A DNA stretch of 56,415 bases from Saccharofermentans sp. (GCA_024683485.1 JAIKYD010000027.1:1-56415), one strand, 5' to 3'. Numbered from the stretch's first letter, positions 1-9,345 are shown. The notes: generated from the letters alone by a model not told the origin. A program made the numbers and translations.

Positions 1-1
1 A

Positions 2-1246
2 TTACTGTTCGCGGTCATGATGCTGTTGCCGGGCATCGACACATGTTTCAGATTCACGGGACTCATCATAATGTTAGCCGCAAGGATAATGGTTGCAGCG
101 CTTTCAGCACTAATTAACAGGAAGAAGACGGAGACAAAGAAGACTGCAGGGAAGATAGTAAGCATGATACTGAGCATCATGCTTATTACGGGTGCGATGG
201 TTCCGGCTTTCGTATTTACTGACTATGACGGATTGCCTCTTCATGGCACTTACAAAGTCAGGAAATGTAATGCAATACTCGTTGATAAGAACAGGAAAGA
301 GCAGTTCGAGAATGACGGTTCGGACAGGGAAGTGCCGGTGTATTTCTTTTATCCTGAGGATGCTGGAGATGGTGAGAAGTTCCCGCTTGTGGTCTTCTCG
401 CACGGTGCATTCGGATACTATCAGAGCAACGTGTCAACTTATATGGAACTTGCAAGCCGCGGCTATGTCGTCGTAAGCCTGGAGCATCCGTATCATTCTT
501 TCTTCACAAAGGATACAGACGGCAGGACCATAATTGTTGATCAGGGCTTCATCAACAGCGTCATGACCACAGGTCAGAACGGAACAGAAGAGGAGATTTT
601 CAAGGTCTCTCAGGAATGGATGAAGCTCCGGGTGGATGATATGAACTTTGCTTTGGATGAACTTATTAAAGGCGCTGAAAATAAAAACCTCGAAGACTAT
701 TGGTTTGCTGACGGCGGCATGAGAGATGATACGCTGGAAGTGCTAAGCCACACAGACACCTCTAAGATCGGTCTCATGGGTCATTCTATGGGCGGTGCAA
801 CTTCGGTTGAGGTCGGAAAACAAAGAGATGATATAAGTGCCGTGATCGATATCGACGGAACTATGCTCGGCTCGATAACAGGTGCTGAGAACGGCAAGTT
901 TATTGTAGAGGACATAGATTACGATGTCCCGATCTTTGAGATCGAGAATATGAATGCCCATAAGGAAGCTGTTGAAGCTGAAGCAATTGATTATCCTTAT
1001 CCGAACAACATGATAAGAAAGAATGCGGAAACATACTTCGGCACATATTTCGAAGGCTCACTTCATATGGATTATACGGATCTGCCTATGTTCTCGCCCT
1101 TGCTTGGAAAAATGCTTGGTTCCGGTGATGTCGACAACGCATATGTAATGGACACAGTCAATTCCCTTGCGGCAGATTTCTTTGATTGTTATCTTAAAGG
1201 GGAAGGACAGTTCTCCGTTAATGAATCATATCCTGGAGTCAGATGA
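2..1246 (+). CDS. PAF-acetylhydrolase-like alpha/beta hydrolase, 5' end cut by the window
   Basis: Likely a membrane-anchored serine esterase or lipase acting outside the cell. The frame is open from base 2; the first ATG in view is at 17, and the residues before it are hydrophobic, so the true start is probably upstream with more membrane helices. Numbering from the ATG at 17, hydrophobic segments lie near residues 13-33 and 45-66, followed by an alpha/beta-hydrolase domain: oxyanion region VVFSHGAFG, nucleophile elbow GHSMGG with Ser257, probable acid Asp280 in IDIDGTM, and His350 in GSLHMDYTD. The GHS-DxG-GSxH order resembles platelet-activating-factor acetylhydrolases. The next gene overlaps its stop by four bases (ATGA), so the two are translationally coupled. 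The fold is clear; the substrate is unknown, and a dienelactone-hydrolase-type role is the alternative. Confidence 0.8.
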   Translation, partial: LLFAVMMLLPGIDTCFRFTGLIIMLAARIMVAALSALINRKKTETKKTAGKIVSMILSIMLITGAMVPAFVFTDYDGLPLHGTYKVRKCNAILVDKNRKEQFENDGSDREVPVYFFYPEDAGDGEKFPLVVFSHGAFGYYQSNVSTYMELASRGYVVVSLEHPYHSFFTKDTDGRTIIVDQGFINSVMTTGQNGTEEEIFKVSQEWMKLRVDDMNFALDELIKGAENKNLEDYWFADGGMRDDTLEVLSHTDTSKIGLMGHSMGGATSVEVGKQRDDISAVIDIDGTMLGSITGAENGKFIVEDIDYDVPIFEIENMNAHKEAVEAEAIDYPYPNNMIRKNAETYFGTYFEGSLHMDYTDLPMFSPLLGKMLGSGDVDNAYVMDTVNSLAADFFDCYLKGEGQFSVNESYPGVR

Positions 1247-1689
1247 TGGAAATAACCGTTAAGAAGATCGATGACAGCCAAGAGGAATATATCGAGATCG
1301 GATGTCATGTGCGTGATGGAAGGATCAATGATATCGTCAGATTCGTTGAGAATCTGGACGGTTCCGTCAGCGGCATGAAGGATGAGAAGAAATATGCGAT
1401 CCCCGTTTCCGGAATATTCTATATTGAATCAGTCGATAACAGGACATTTATCTATTCGTTTAAAGACTGTTACGAGACTTCACGCAAACTCTATGAATTT
1501 GAAGAACTTCTTAAGGACCGTAATTTCCTGAGGATCTCCAAATCTGTCGTGCTGAACATCATGAAAGTCGAATCGATAAAGCCTGCTCTGAATGGCAGGT
1601 TTACCTGCAGGTTGCATAACGGCGAGGAAGTTGTCATTTCGCGCAAGTATGTCGGGCAGTTCAGGGAATTCATCTCAAAGAAGGTATAA
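1243..1689 (+). CDS. LytTR-type DNA-binding regulator
   Basis: Transcription factor of 148 aa with a LytTR domain in its C-terminal two thirds (residues about 45-145). Family hallmarks are visible: IFYIESVDNRTFIY, FLRISKSVVLNIMKVESI, then GRFTCRLHNGEEVVISRKYV near the end. There is no receiver domain, so it is a stand-alone LytTR protein. It starts inside the stop of the hydrolase gene, and a DUF3021-type membrane protein starts 4 bases after its stop. LytTR-DUF3021 pairs are common in Firmicutes, where the membrane partner is thought to control the DNA-binding protein. ATG 1246 is an equally possible start. Confidence 0.88.
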   Translation: MMEITVKKIDDSQEEYIEIGCHVRDGRINDIVRFVENLDGSVSGMKDEKKYAIPVSGIFYIESVDNRTFIYSFKDCYETSRKLYEFEELLKDRNFLRISKSVVLNIMKVESIKPALNGRFTCRLHNGEEVVISRKYVGQFREFISKKV

Positions 1690-1693
1690 GGCT

Positions 1694-2143
1694 ATGAAGG
1701 AACACATAAAAGATAATCTGATGAATTTCTTCATCATAGTAACTCTGGTCAACATCGCAATCTTCGTGAGCGGCAGTCTCCTGGCGCCTGAACAGAACCT
1801 GAATTATACGGCATTTTTAGTTCCGATAATAGACGGGCTGCTTGGAACTATACCGGGTCTTGTAATGTATTCGAAAAGGGAACTCACATTCAGGCAGATG
1901 ATAATAAGAGAGATCATCCAGCTTGTGTCGATCGAACTGATAATGCTGTTCTTTACTTTCGGTTTCTCAGGATTCGGGATCGAAAAACTGAATATGATAA
2001 TTGTTGTTGCTGTTTCCGTTGCGGTAGTTTATGTGCTTGTAACACTTATCAGATTCTTCCTTGATTCGAGAAGCGCAAAGAAGATGACAGATGATCTCAG
2101 AACATTACAGAAATCTCTTTCCGCATCTGAAACCCAAGAATGA
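1694..2143 (+). CDS. DUF3021-like four-helix membrane protein
   Basis: Small integral membrane protein of 149 aa. I chose the ATG at 1694, just after the LytTR stop, rather than an in-frame start at 1592 that would run back into the LytTR gene. Four hydrophobic segments are visible, near residues 10-29, 38-54, 71-90 and 95-117, followed by a charged tail (DSRSAKKMTDDLRTL). Size, topology and position behind a LytTR gene fit DUF3021. It is probably the membrane-bound partner of the LytTR regulator; the molecular function is not established. Confidence 0.8.
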   Translation: MKEHIKDNLMNFFIIVTLVNIAIFVSGSLLAPEQNLNYTAFLVPIIDGLLGTIPGLVMYSKRELTFRQMIIREIIQLVSIELIMLFFTFGFSGFGIEKLNMIIVVAVSVAVVYVLVTLIRFFLDSRSAKKMTDDLRTLQKSLSASETQE

Positions 2144-2155
2144 TCTGATTCGGGT

Positions 2156-2175
2156 ATAATGATGAGAGTCATTAT
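2156..2175. promoter_or_regulatory. Inverted repeat at a possible -10 upstream of the P-loop gene
   Basis: ATAATGA and TCATTAT are perfect 7-bp inverted arms around TGAGAG. The left arm overlaps a TATAAT-like -10 at 2155-2160. The site is 21 bases before the start of the next gene. No T-run follows, so it looks more like an operator or an mRNA 5' hairpin than a terminator. Confidence 0.35.
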
Positions 2176-2196
2176 GAACATGGAGAGAGCATTCGA

Positions 2197-3279
2197 ATGA
2201 GATCAGTATTATCTGATGAGGAATTAAATCTTACTGAACTTAAAAAGGATCCTGATATAGCGTTAGTAAGTGATGATATTTCTTCTCGTGAAGAACTTGT
2301 TGATTCGCTGATCAAATATCTGAAACTTTCAAGACCTGCCAGAAGATTCTCTGATTACTATTCGGTGAAGCTCTTCGGATGCAATGTCGCGAACATGTTT
2401 CTTACGATGAGTTACCGGTTCAAGTTCGAATCGCCTTTCCCGGTAAATGAGACTTTCTTCATCTCGGAACCCGATCTCTATTACAACAAGAAAGCTTTTG
2501 ACGAAGGCTCTGTAAATCTCTGCTTTGTCATCGGCTATTCCGGTTCCGGCAAATCCGTTCTTACACAGGAATATGAGGGTGATGGCATCGAGAAAGTCTC
2601 CCTTGATGACATCGTTTGCGTCAAGGACCATTACACACTTGAGGAACTGAAGGAATCCGGGGAGTTACTGTATTCATTTTTCTCCGGCCCTGGCGAAAAG
2701 TATTACATATCAAGAGACGAGCGCGATATCTTTGCAGACCATGGTGAAGTGTTTGTCCGTTTCATAAGATATGCCTGCGAATATGCCGCTTCCCATACAG
2801 AAAAAAAGTTTATCCTGGAAGGAATATGGACGTATCTGTTTTTCGAAGAACCTTCGGAATTTGATAAATATGCTGTTTTCATGAAAGGCACTTCGCTTGT
2901 CAGATCAAAACTCAGAAGGATCAAGAGGGAAGCTGAGAATGATGTTGCGGAATCAATGGACAGATTGTTTGATTTCGGAGTTTATGCCGCAGATACGACT
3001 TTCCGCGATGGTAATATGGATAAATGGAGACGGCATTATGAGAAGATGCCTGAGACGGAGATAAAGCTCGAGAATAATGCTTTCACTACTCTTGCAGAGA
3101 ACATAATGACGGAGATCAACAATATTAACGAATGCTTTGTACACGGCGACAAAAAGGGTATCAGCAAGATAAAGGAACGCGCAGCAAAGAGCAAAAGGCT
3201 GACTATGCCTGAGAAGACGATAGTAACCGAAGAGTGCAAGAAGGCTATTGAAGATCTGAAGAGTGTCCGCAAACCCTGA
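2197..3279 (+). CDS. P-loop NTPase/kinase-like protein of unknown role
   Basis: A 360-aa soluble protein. A Walker A motif GYSGSGKS lies at residues 113-120, followed by an acidic stretch (EKVSLDDIV) and, near residue 200, KKFILEGIWTYLFF, which resembles the second core strand of small P-loop kinases or zeta-toxin-like phosphotransferases (strand, then E or D). A charged segment LVRSKLRRIKREAEN could be the lid. The N-terminal 110 residues (SRPARRFSDYYSVKLFGCN) match nothing I recognise. GGAGAGA about 9 bases before the ATG supports the start. Small-molecule kinase is the best guess, but the family is not identified. Confidence 0.6.
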   Translation: MRSVLSDEELNLTELKKDPDIALVSDDISSREELVDSLIKYLKLSRPARRFSDYYSVKLFGCNVANMFLTMSYRFKFESPFPVNETFFISEPDLYYNKKAFDEGSVNLCFVIGYSGSGKSVLTQEYEGDGIEKVSLDDIVCVKDHYTLEELKESGELLYSFFSGPGEKYYISRDERDIFADHGEVFVRFIRYACEYAASHTEKKFILEGIWTYLFFEEPSEFDKYAVFMKGTSLVRSKLRRIKREAENDVAESMDRLFDFGVYAADTTFRDGNMDKWRRHYEKMPETEIKLENNAFTTLAENIMTEINNINECFVHGDKKGISKIKERAAKSKRLTMPEKTIVTEECKKAIEDLKSVRKP

Positions 3280-3285
3280 CGGACA

Positions 3286-3921
3286 TCAGGTGTTTCTGTA
3301 ACGCGCGTCTGTAAACTCACCGGAGATCTTTCCATACGAGATTATGTTTCCTGTATTGCCGTCAATATCAGTATCAAGTTCCTGAATGAAAGAATCGAGT
3401 TTTGGATTGGCACCGTTGATTGCTCCGCGGAGTCTTTCTACGGGTGCCTTGAGTGCAATAACATAGATATCGAATGTGTGAGTGTAGCCATGACCTAAAT
3501 GCGGACCGTTATATTCAGTCAGCTTCGGTGCCCAACCGCATGGCAGCTCTGTCTCGGTGATCCCGTTCGATTTCCAGTGAAGAAAACCGTTTGAATTCCT
3601 GTCCACCATGTAAATTGCATATACACTTGCGCCCTCTACAGGAGACCATGACAATTGCGGTGAATTGTTCTCGCCTAAATGAGTGTTTGACGTGATATCG
3701 ATCCAGACGCCGTTTTCCAGGCTGGACGATGTAACTTCGAAAGTATCGTATTCTTCAAGATATGTGTGACTTAGAAACGCACCGTGCTCGCGGTCAAGTG
3801 ATTCGCTTGTGGCAGACGTTACTGATGATTCTGCTGTTTTTGCAGTTGGGGTAGAACAGCCTGTAAAGGCAGCGAGCATACATGCTGTAAGAAACAAAGC
3901 TATGAATCCGGTTTTCCTCAT
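3286..3921 (-). CDS. PEBP / YbhB-YbcL family lipoprotein
   Basis: A 211-aa protein of the phosphatidylethanolamine-binding (Raf kinase inhibitor-like) family. The N-terminus is a lipoprotein signal: MRKT, a hydrophobic stretch, then AAFTGC with the lipidated Cys at residue 22. After a Ser/Thr-rich linker come family motifs NNSPQLSWSPVEGASVYAIYMVD (read as NNSPQLSW plus YAIYMVD), FLHWKSNGI, and GPHLGHGYTHTFDIYVIAL, matching the usual SPxLxW, HW and GPxPPxGxHxY signatures. It faces the P-loop gene tail to tail with 6 bases between. Bacterial PEBP proteins rarely have a known ligand; here it would sit on the outer face of the membrane. Confidence 0.85.
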   Translation of the reverse strand: MRKTGFIALFLTACMLAAFTGCSTPTAKTAESSVTSATSESLDREHGAFLSHTYLEEYDTFEVTSSSLENGVWIDITSNTHLGENNSPQLSWSPVEGASVYAIYMVDRNSNGFLHWKSNGITETELPCGWAPKLTEYNGPHLGHGYTHTFDIYVIALKAPVERLRGAINGANPKLDSFIQELDTDIDGNTGNIISYGKISGEFTDARYRNT

Positions 3922-4096
3922 AAAACAATCCTTTCCTTTTCAAGCATAAGGATTATAACAGAATAAAGAGCAAAAAGATTTGGTGTTTCCTGCTGTTAAT
4001 GATATGAAGTCTAAAGGCATCACGCCCCCTACCTCGTCACAGCCACAAACATTGCATGCCTATCCAACACGCTCATCTCGTTAAATCGTAAAAATA

Positions 4097-4148
4097 TATC
4101 GAAATACGATAAAATTATCTTGAAAAACATAATCCGTCGTGTTAGTAT
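4097..4148 (+). promoter_or_regulatory. Promoter with upstream inverted repeat for the 4184 gene
   Basis: TTGAAA at 4120-4125 and TAGTAT at 4143-4148 are separated by 17 bases, a good housekeeping promoter. Just upstream, TATCG-AAATA-CGATA (4097-4111) is an inverted repeat placed where an activator or repressor could bind. The rest of the gap 3922-4096 shows nothing I can name. Confidence 0.5.
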
Positions 4149-4183
4149 ACAGACCATAGAGCAGTTGAGAAGAGGGGGATAAA

Positions 4184-5176
4184 ATGGAAAATGCTTCTGA
4201 CAGCAAGACTTTATTAAAGAAAGTCCCGGGAATAATAGGAACGGTTCTGTTTTTCGCATCTTTTATTCCAGCTGTTTACGCTGTGTATAAGGGGTTTACC
4301 GGTGTGTTTTTCGGTTTGCAGGGTTTTGCATGGTTCTTTGGATTGCCGGCGATCTTAATGACGTTTGCGTTGCAGTTGTTTTTCCTCATACCTTTGGTCT
4401 GTCTGCTCTATCAGTTCTTTTTCGGAAGGGATTATATCAGTAAGCATAAATGCCTGAAGATCGCAGCGTTGATAGTGACCGGCATTGTCGCAACCTCGGC
4501 TCTGATATCAATTGTTTTTGCAGAGAAAAGCCTGGACATCAAGTACAGTATGTTTCAGCCGAAAGTAAGACAGTATCTGACAGACAGATATGGTGAAGAG
4601 GCTTATGATAATACAACCTTTGAAATCGCTTCGCGCTATGAGATGATTACGAATGCCTATACTCCCGTACTTCCAAAGGATAAGCCATATCAGATTCAGA
4701 TTATCAATGATGGCAAGATATTTGATACTCTTGTCAACGAATTCGTGGCGGCAAATGAGGATTTCCTGCCGTCATTCAGGCAGTACATAATTGAAAAAGA
4801 GAATATACCTGCCGGCATGAATGTTGAACCTGACATCGTTTCTATCGACTTCAGGGATTATAAATACGGTGATGACTTCACAGTGCTTTTCGAGAGGACA
4901 GAATACGAGATCAAGGAGATAAGTGTCGATCTCGAGAAAGTTACTGATGACGTGGTAATGGATATTGCGGGTGAAGTGTGGAAGGATATATATTCTGATA
5001 TCCCTGTGTGCAAAACATATACATTCAGCATAATGTTTACCGAGAATGGAGCCAAAGCCGCTACTGTATTCTTCCACAATCCGAAGGAAAGCACTGTTAC
5101 AGCCACTTTTCTTGTATGGTCAGAATGGGGCGGTAGTTCCGGACTTGGCGATCAGAAAATTGAATTGACCAGGTAA
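4184..5176 (+). CDS. Unknown membrane protein with large extracytoplasmic C-terminal part
   Basis: I do not recognise this 330-aa protein. The first 115 residues are membrane helices (about 15-36, 45-78 probably as two helices, and 90-113). The remaining 215 residues are soluble and probably extracytoplasmic, with acidic and aromatic content and a conserved-looking end (TYTFSIMF, ATFLVWSEWGGSSG). There is no signal peptidase site, Cys motif or enzyme signature. AGAGGGGGAT ends just before the ATG and is a strong ribosome binding site. It has its own promoter and a hairpin follows its stop, so it is probably monocistronic. Confidence 0.6.
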   Translation: MENASDSKTLLKKVPGIIGTVLFFASFIPAVYAVYKGFTGVFFGLQGFAWFFGLPAILMTFALQLFFLIPLVCLLYQFFFGRDYISKHKCLKIAALIVTGIVATSALISIVFAEKSLDIKYSMFQPKVRQYLTDRYGEEAYDNTTFEIASRYEMITNAYTPVLPKDKPYQIQIINDGKIFDTLVNEFVAANEDFLPSFRQYIIEKENIPAGMNVEPDIVSIDFRDYKYGDDFTVLFERTEYEIKEISVDLEKVTDDVVMDIAGEVWKDIYSDIPVCKTYTFSIMFTENGAKAATVFFHNPKESTVTATFLVWSEWGGSSGLGDQKIELTR

Positions 5177-5209
5177 ATATTACAGTGGAAATCTCCGCAC
5201 ATAAATAAC

Positions 5210-5234
5210 GGGACTGCCCGGATCAGGCAGTCCC
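5210..5234 (-). terminator. Hairpin between the 4184 gene and the opp remnant
   Basis: GGGACTGCC and GGCAGTCCC form a perfect 9-bp stem with a 7-base loop. Read on the minus strand it is followed by a T-rich stretch (GTTATTTATG), so it probably ended the old peptide transporter operon; it may also stop transcription from 4184. Confidence 0.65.
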
Positions 5235-5263
5235 GCAGTTCGATCCGGATCTAAAACAGTTTC

Positions 5264-5998
5264 TTACTTTACCGTTGTGAACATGAAATACTTGTATCCC
5301 AAAGGATTGCAGTAAAAACCGTCAACGTTATCGTTTATCATGTAGAGCTCAGTATAGTAGTAAAGCGGCGTGACACAGCCTGTCTCCATGAGCATGTCTT
5401 CCGCAAGATGCATCATCTTATCGCGGCTGTCAGTGTCAGTGCAAGACTTTATGGTGGAGATAAGGACATCATAGGTCTCTGCCCATGTTCCGATATCGAC
5501 CTTTATGTCATATCCGTAAGGTGTAAGGTCAAGGATATAAGCTTTAACATTCGCATGAGCGCCTTTGCCGAACTGGGCATCATTATTGCCCGAGCCTGAT
5601 ACCCACATGTCGAGGAAACTGATCGGATCGTTGTAATCGGCACTTCAGCCGCGGCACGCCTTTTGCCTTGGCAGTGCGGATATAATCCTGTCCCAGCACA
5701 TCGAGCATGGAAGATCTCATAAGCCTCGTCACATATGCCGCAGGCGACAGCGAAAGCGTGATAACCGGAAGGACAAGACCGCCCGGTGTAGCTCCGTTAG
5801 CCGGAAAGAGCGGGACTTTGACAGCAAATATAATCAGCAGTAGTGATCCCATGATAAAAGACGGCATAGATACGAATGCTGTAGTCAGCACCATTATCGC
5901 CCGGTCAAAGAACGTGTTCCTCTTCAAAGCGGCAAATGAACCCAATAAGATGCCTACAACCAGAGCGATCGCTGAAGCAATAAGACCCAATTTTATTT
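5264..5998 (-). pseudogene. Remnant of a peptide ABC transporter: OppB-like permease fragment fused out of frame to an OppA-like tail
   Basis: Two coding remnants in different frames on the minus strand. From about 5998 down to about 5643 the reading is the middle of an OppB/DppB permease: KLGLIASAIALVVGILLGSF, then MPSFIMGSLLL, and the cytoplasmic loop ending QDYIRTAKAKGVPRLK. Right there the frame changes and the text becomes the C-terminal third of an oligopeptide-binding protein: SADYNDPISFLDMW, GTWAETYDVLI, YYYTELYMINDNVDGF, ending normally at 5264. Permease residues before KLGL and after GVPRLK are missing, as are the first two thirds of the binding protein and the other subunits. This is the scar of a deletion that removed most of an opp/dpp operon. 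The right edge lies about 60 bases before the HD-GYP gene. Confidence 0.85.
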
Positions 5999-6059
5999 AC
6001 TTACATTGTAGTTTACTTAAAAATGACAAAAGAATCTGACAAAGTGATAGAATTGTACC

Positions 6060-9000
6060 ATGAAAGAAAAGCGGAACATAATGTTTAGGCATGTGAAGAC
6101 CGTTCTTGGAATGGTTCTGGCTTTAGGTGTGCTGTTTTGTGTCTTTCCGCTTCCTGTTTTTGCAGACGGTAACGGTGTTGTTGATCCCACGGGGAAAAAG
6201 GAAGGCTATGCCGCATTCCTTTATGACAATATAACCGGACTTCCCACTTCTGAAGCAAATGCCATAGCTGAGACTACTGACGGTTTTATCTGGATTGGAA
6301 GTTACGGCGGTCTTATCAGATATGACGGAAATACTTTCGAGAGATATAAATCCACGACAGGTATCGCGAGCGTTGTAAGTCTCTTTGTTGACACCAGAGA
6401 CAGACTTTGGATAGGAACCAACGATAACGGTGCCGCTGTTATGGATTCACGCGGCAATGTGACGATGTATGGCAAGCGAGAAGGACTGCAGTCGGCTTCT
6501 GTAAGATCATTTGCTGAAGGTCAGAACGGGGAGATATACATTGCGACAACACAAGGCATTGCTTTTGTTGACAGCGGGAATAATCTTTCCGCTGTCGATG
6601 ATTCCATGATCAATGACAAATATGTAAGACGTTTGGAGAAGGGTCCTGACGGCATCATATATGCGCTGACTATGGACGGCGATATTTTCACACTTAATAA
6701 CGGTTCTTTAGGTAAGTACTACAGTGGTGAAGACCTGGGCATTGAGGATATCCATGCGCTGGCTCCGGATCTGGATAATCCCGGATATCTCTATCTCGGT
6801 ACAAAAAGTTCGAAGATCTGGTACGGAAGTCTTGATGAAGGGTTCCCGAAGAACCAGAGGATCAATGTAGAACCTCTTGAATACATTAATAGCATCAAAT
6901 GCGAGGGAAGCAGTCTCTGGGTATGTGCAAATAACGGCGTCTGTGTTTATAAGAATGACGAAGTTAAAATGCTCGAGAATGTACCAATGAATTCAAACAT
7001 TGAGAATGTTATGGCTGATTATCAGGGCAATCTCTGGTTTGCATCCTCAAGACAGGGCGTCATGAAGATCGTTCCAAATCAGTTTACGGATATTTTCGAT
7101 AAGTATGGATTGAATGAAACGGTCGTCAATGCTACCTGTTATTACGATGATATGCTTTTTATTGGTACTGATTCCGGACTGATCGTGCTTAACAAAGAAG
7201 GCAGGATCGAAAGCCTCAGGATAAACTTTGCTGTCACTGCATCGAATGAACATCTCGGATATCTTGAACTCCTTTCGATGCTCAGCGGAGTCAGGATCCG
7301 TTCCATAATCAAGGACAGCAGGGACAGATTGTGGATTTCCACTTATGGTAAAGAGGGCCTTGTCAGATATGATCACGGTGATGTGAAGACCTTCGGACCG
7401 GATGACGGAATGCCGTCCACACGTATTAGAGCGGTCAGTGAATGCAGCGACGGTTCTTATCTTGTGGCATGCACAGGCGGACTTGCCGTTATCAGGGATG
7501 ACAAGATCGAGAAGGTTTACGATGCATCTTCCGGTATCAGTAATGTCGAAGTTCTGACGGTATCGGAAGGAACTGACGGTGATATGCTCGCCGGAACAGA
7601 CGGCGACGGAATCTATGTTGTCGGACCTTCGGGAACTAAGCATCTGGACACATCCAATGGTCTGTTATCTGATGTTGTCATGAGAATCAAGAAAGATGTT
7701 GATCACAATGTTTACTGGATCGTAACCAGCAACTCGCTGGCATATATGACACCTGATTACGAGATCCACACAATAGAGAATTTCCCGTTCTCAAACAACT
7801 TCGATCTCTATGAGAATTCCAAGGGCGAGATATGGGTGTTGAGCAGTAACGGTATCTATGTGGTTAGCGCGGATGATCTTATTGCCAACGGAGAGATAAA
7901 GCCAGTGTTCTACGGCATCGCTAACGGGCTTCCGGCAATAGCGACTTCCAACTCGTACAGCTTCGTCACGGATGAAGGCGTTTTGTATATTGCGGGATCA
8001 ACCGGTGTTGCCAAGGTCAATATCGAGAAACAGTTCGAGACTGTCGATGATATTATGATGACTGTTCCGTATATTGATGCAGACGGCGTGAAAGTCTATC
8101 CGGATTCAAACGGCGTAATTAACGTTTCACAGGATGTAAAGAAGATCACGGTTTATCCTTACATCTGTACTTATACGCTTATGGATCCTACTGTATCATA
8201 TACCCTGCAAGGCTTCGATACTGAATCAAAGACTGTTCACAGGACAGAACTGACATCTGTAGATTACACCAACCTTAAGGGCGGAACTTACACATTCAAG
8301 ATGACGATATCCGATGCAATGGGACACGGAAGCAATGAGTATTCTATTACCATTGTTAAGCAGAAGGCATTGTATGAACATGCATGGTTTGTAATCAGTG
8401 TTGTTCTTCTTGTTCTCGCTGTAATCTCACTGTTGGTATATACATATGTAAGGAAGAAGACTAAAAAACTCCTCAAGAAACAAGAGGAGAACAGGATCCT
8501 CATCAGAGAGATCGTTGAGGCATTTGCGAAGACGATCGATATGAAGGACAAATATACCAACGGTCACTCCAAGCGCGTTGCCGAATATACAGCAATGCTG
8601 ACACGAGAACTCGGATACAACGAAGAGACCGTCGAGAAGTATTACAACATTGCTCTGCTCCACGATATAGGCAAGATCGGCGTTCCAGGTGAAGTTCTCA
8701 ATAAGCCTGGCAAGCTGGATGACAATGAGTTTGTAACCATCAAATCACACACCTCACTGGGCTATAATGTTCTGAAAGATATCAGCATCATGCCTGAGCT
8801 TTCTGTTGGTGCCGAATCGCATCATGAGCGACCTGACGGAAAGGGTTATCCTCAGGGACTCAGCGGCGATGAGATCCCGCGTGTTGCCCAGATAATCGGT
8901 GTTGCGGATGCTTTCGATGCCATGTATTCCAACCGTCCTTACAGGAACAGGATGAATTTCGAGAAAGTCGTATCGATAATCAAAGGCGCTTCCGGAACGC

Positions 9001-9179
9001 AGCTTACAGCGGATGTTGTTGATGCATTCCTGCGCATCGTTGACCGCGGCGGATTCCGGGCACCTGACGATAACGGCGGCGGAACCACTGAGGATATTGA
9101 TAACATCCATAAGAAGTTTGAGAAGGAACAGAAGCAGAAAGACGAAGAGCAGGGGAACGACGGTAAGCAGGAGAAATAA
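6060..9179 (+). CDS. Beta-propeller sensor with HD-GYP c-di-GMP phosphodiesterase domain
   Basis: A 1039-aa membrane sensor. Order: signal peptide or anchor (residues about 8-35, ending FADG); about 650 residues of Reg_prop propeller repeats (FIWIGSYGGLIRYDG, LWIGTNDNG, LWFASSRQGVMKI, LWISTYGKEGLVRYD, IWVLSSNGIYVV); a Y_Y_Y-like domain (about 690-770); one membrane helix (about 774-796); and a cytoplasmic HD-GYP domain with HSKRVAEY, LLHDIGKIG (His868-Asp869) and HHERPDGKGYP (Gly929-Tyr930-Pro931). HD-GYP enzymes hydrolyse cyclic di-GMP, so an external, probably glycan-related, signal would lower c-di-GMP. The tail is charged. No good Shine-Dalgarno precedes ATG 6060; ATG 6081 is an alternative start. 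Confidence 0.92.
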   Translation: MKEKRNIMFRHVKTVLGMVLALGVLFCVFPLPVFADGNGVVDPTGKKEGYAAFLYDNITGLPTSEANAIAETTDGFIWIGSYGGLIRYDGNTFERYKSTTGIASVVSLFVDTRDRLWIGTNDNGAAVMDSRGNVTMYGKREGLQSASVRSFAEGQNGEIYIATTQGIAFVDSGNNLSAVDDSMINDKYVRRLEKGPDGIIYALTMDGDIFTLNNGSLGKYYSGEDLGIEDIHALAPDLDNPGYLYLGTKSSKIWYGSLDEGFPKNQRINVEPLEYINSIKCEGSSLWVCANNGVCVYKNDEVKMLENVPMNSNIENVMADYQGNLWFASSRQGVMKIVPNQFTDIFDKYGLNETVVNATCYYDDMLFIGTDSGLIVLNKEGRIESLRINFAVTASNEHLGYLELLSMLSGVRIRSIIKDSRDRLWISTYGKEGLVRYDHGDVKTFGPDDGMPSTRIRAVSECSDGSYLVACTGGLAVIRDDKIEKVYDASSGISNVEVLTVSEGTDGDMLAGTDGDGIYVVGPSGTKHLDTSNGLLSDVVMRIKKDVDHNVYWIVTSNSLAYMTPDYEIHTIENFPFSNNFDLYENSKGEIWVLSSNGIYVVSADDLIANGEIKPVFYGIANGLPAIATSNSYSFVTDEGVLYIAGSTGVAKVNIEKQFETVDDIMMTVPYIDADGVKVYPDSNGVINVSQDVKKITVYPYICTYTLMDPTVSYTLQGFDTESKTVHRTELTSVDYTNLKGGTYTFKMTISDAMGHGSNEYSITIVKQKALYEHAWFVISVVLLVLAVISLLVYTYVRKKTKKLLKKQEENRILIREIVEAFAKTIDMKDKYTNGHSKRVAEYTAMLTRELGYNEETVEKYYNIALLHDIGKIGVPGEVLNKPGKLDDNEFVTIKSHTSLGYNVLKDISIMPELSVGAESHHERPDGKGYPQGLSGDEIPRVAQIIGVADAFDAMYSNRPYRNRMNFEKVVSIIKGASGTQLTADVVDAFLRIVDRGGFRAPDDNGGGTTEDIDNIHKKFEKEQKQKDEEQGNDGKQEK

Positions 9180-9345
9180 AACCTGATTCATCCTGCATTG
9201 TGTTTCGCCATCCGGAATGCCATTTAAAAACCGATTACAGAAAAAATACTAAAAACGGGTCTTAAACATGACGGATTTTGTAATTACAGTAAGAATTACA
9301 GAATTTGTAATGATTCGTCAGTGATTTTGATAGTTATTTTGTAAA

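Noticed and set aside
4029..4259. Minus-strand ORF of 76 codons
   Set aside because: It overlaps the promoter and start of the 4184 gene, has low-complexity codon use and no ribosome site.
5235..5255. tRNA T-arm (GTTCGATCC)
   Set aside because: No other tRNA parts surround it; it is sequence next to the terminator hairpin.
5707..6039. Plus-strand ORF opposite the opp remnant
   Set aside because: It is the mirror of the permease remnant, and the product resembles no protein.
7047..7643. Minus-strand ORF of 198 codons inside the HD-GYP gene
   Set aside because: Shadow of the beta-propeller coding sequence on the other strand, without a ribosome site or recognisable motifs.
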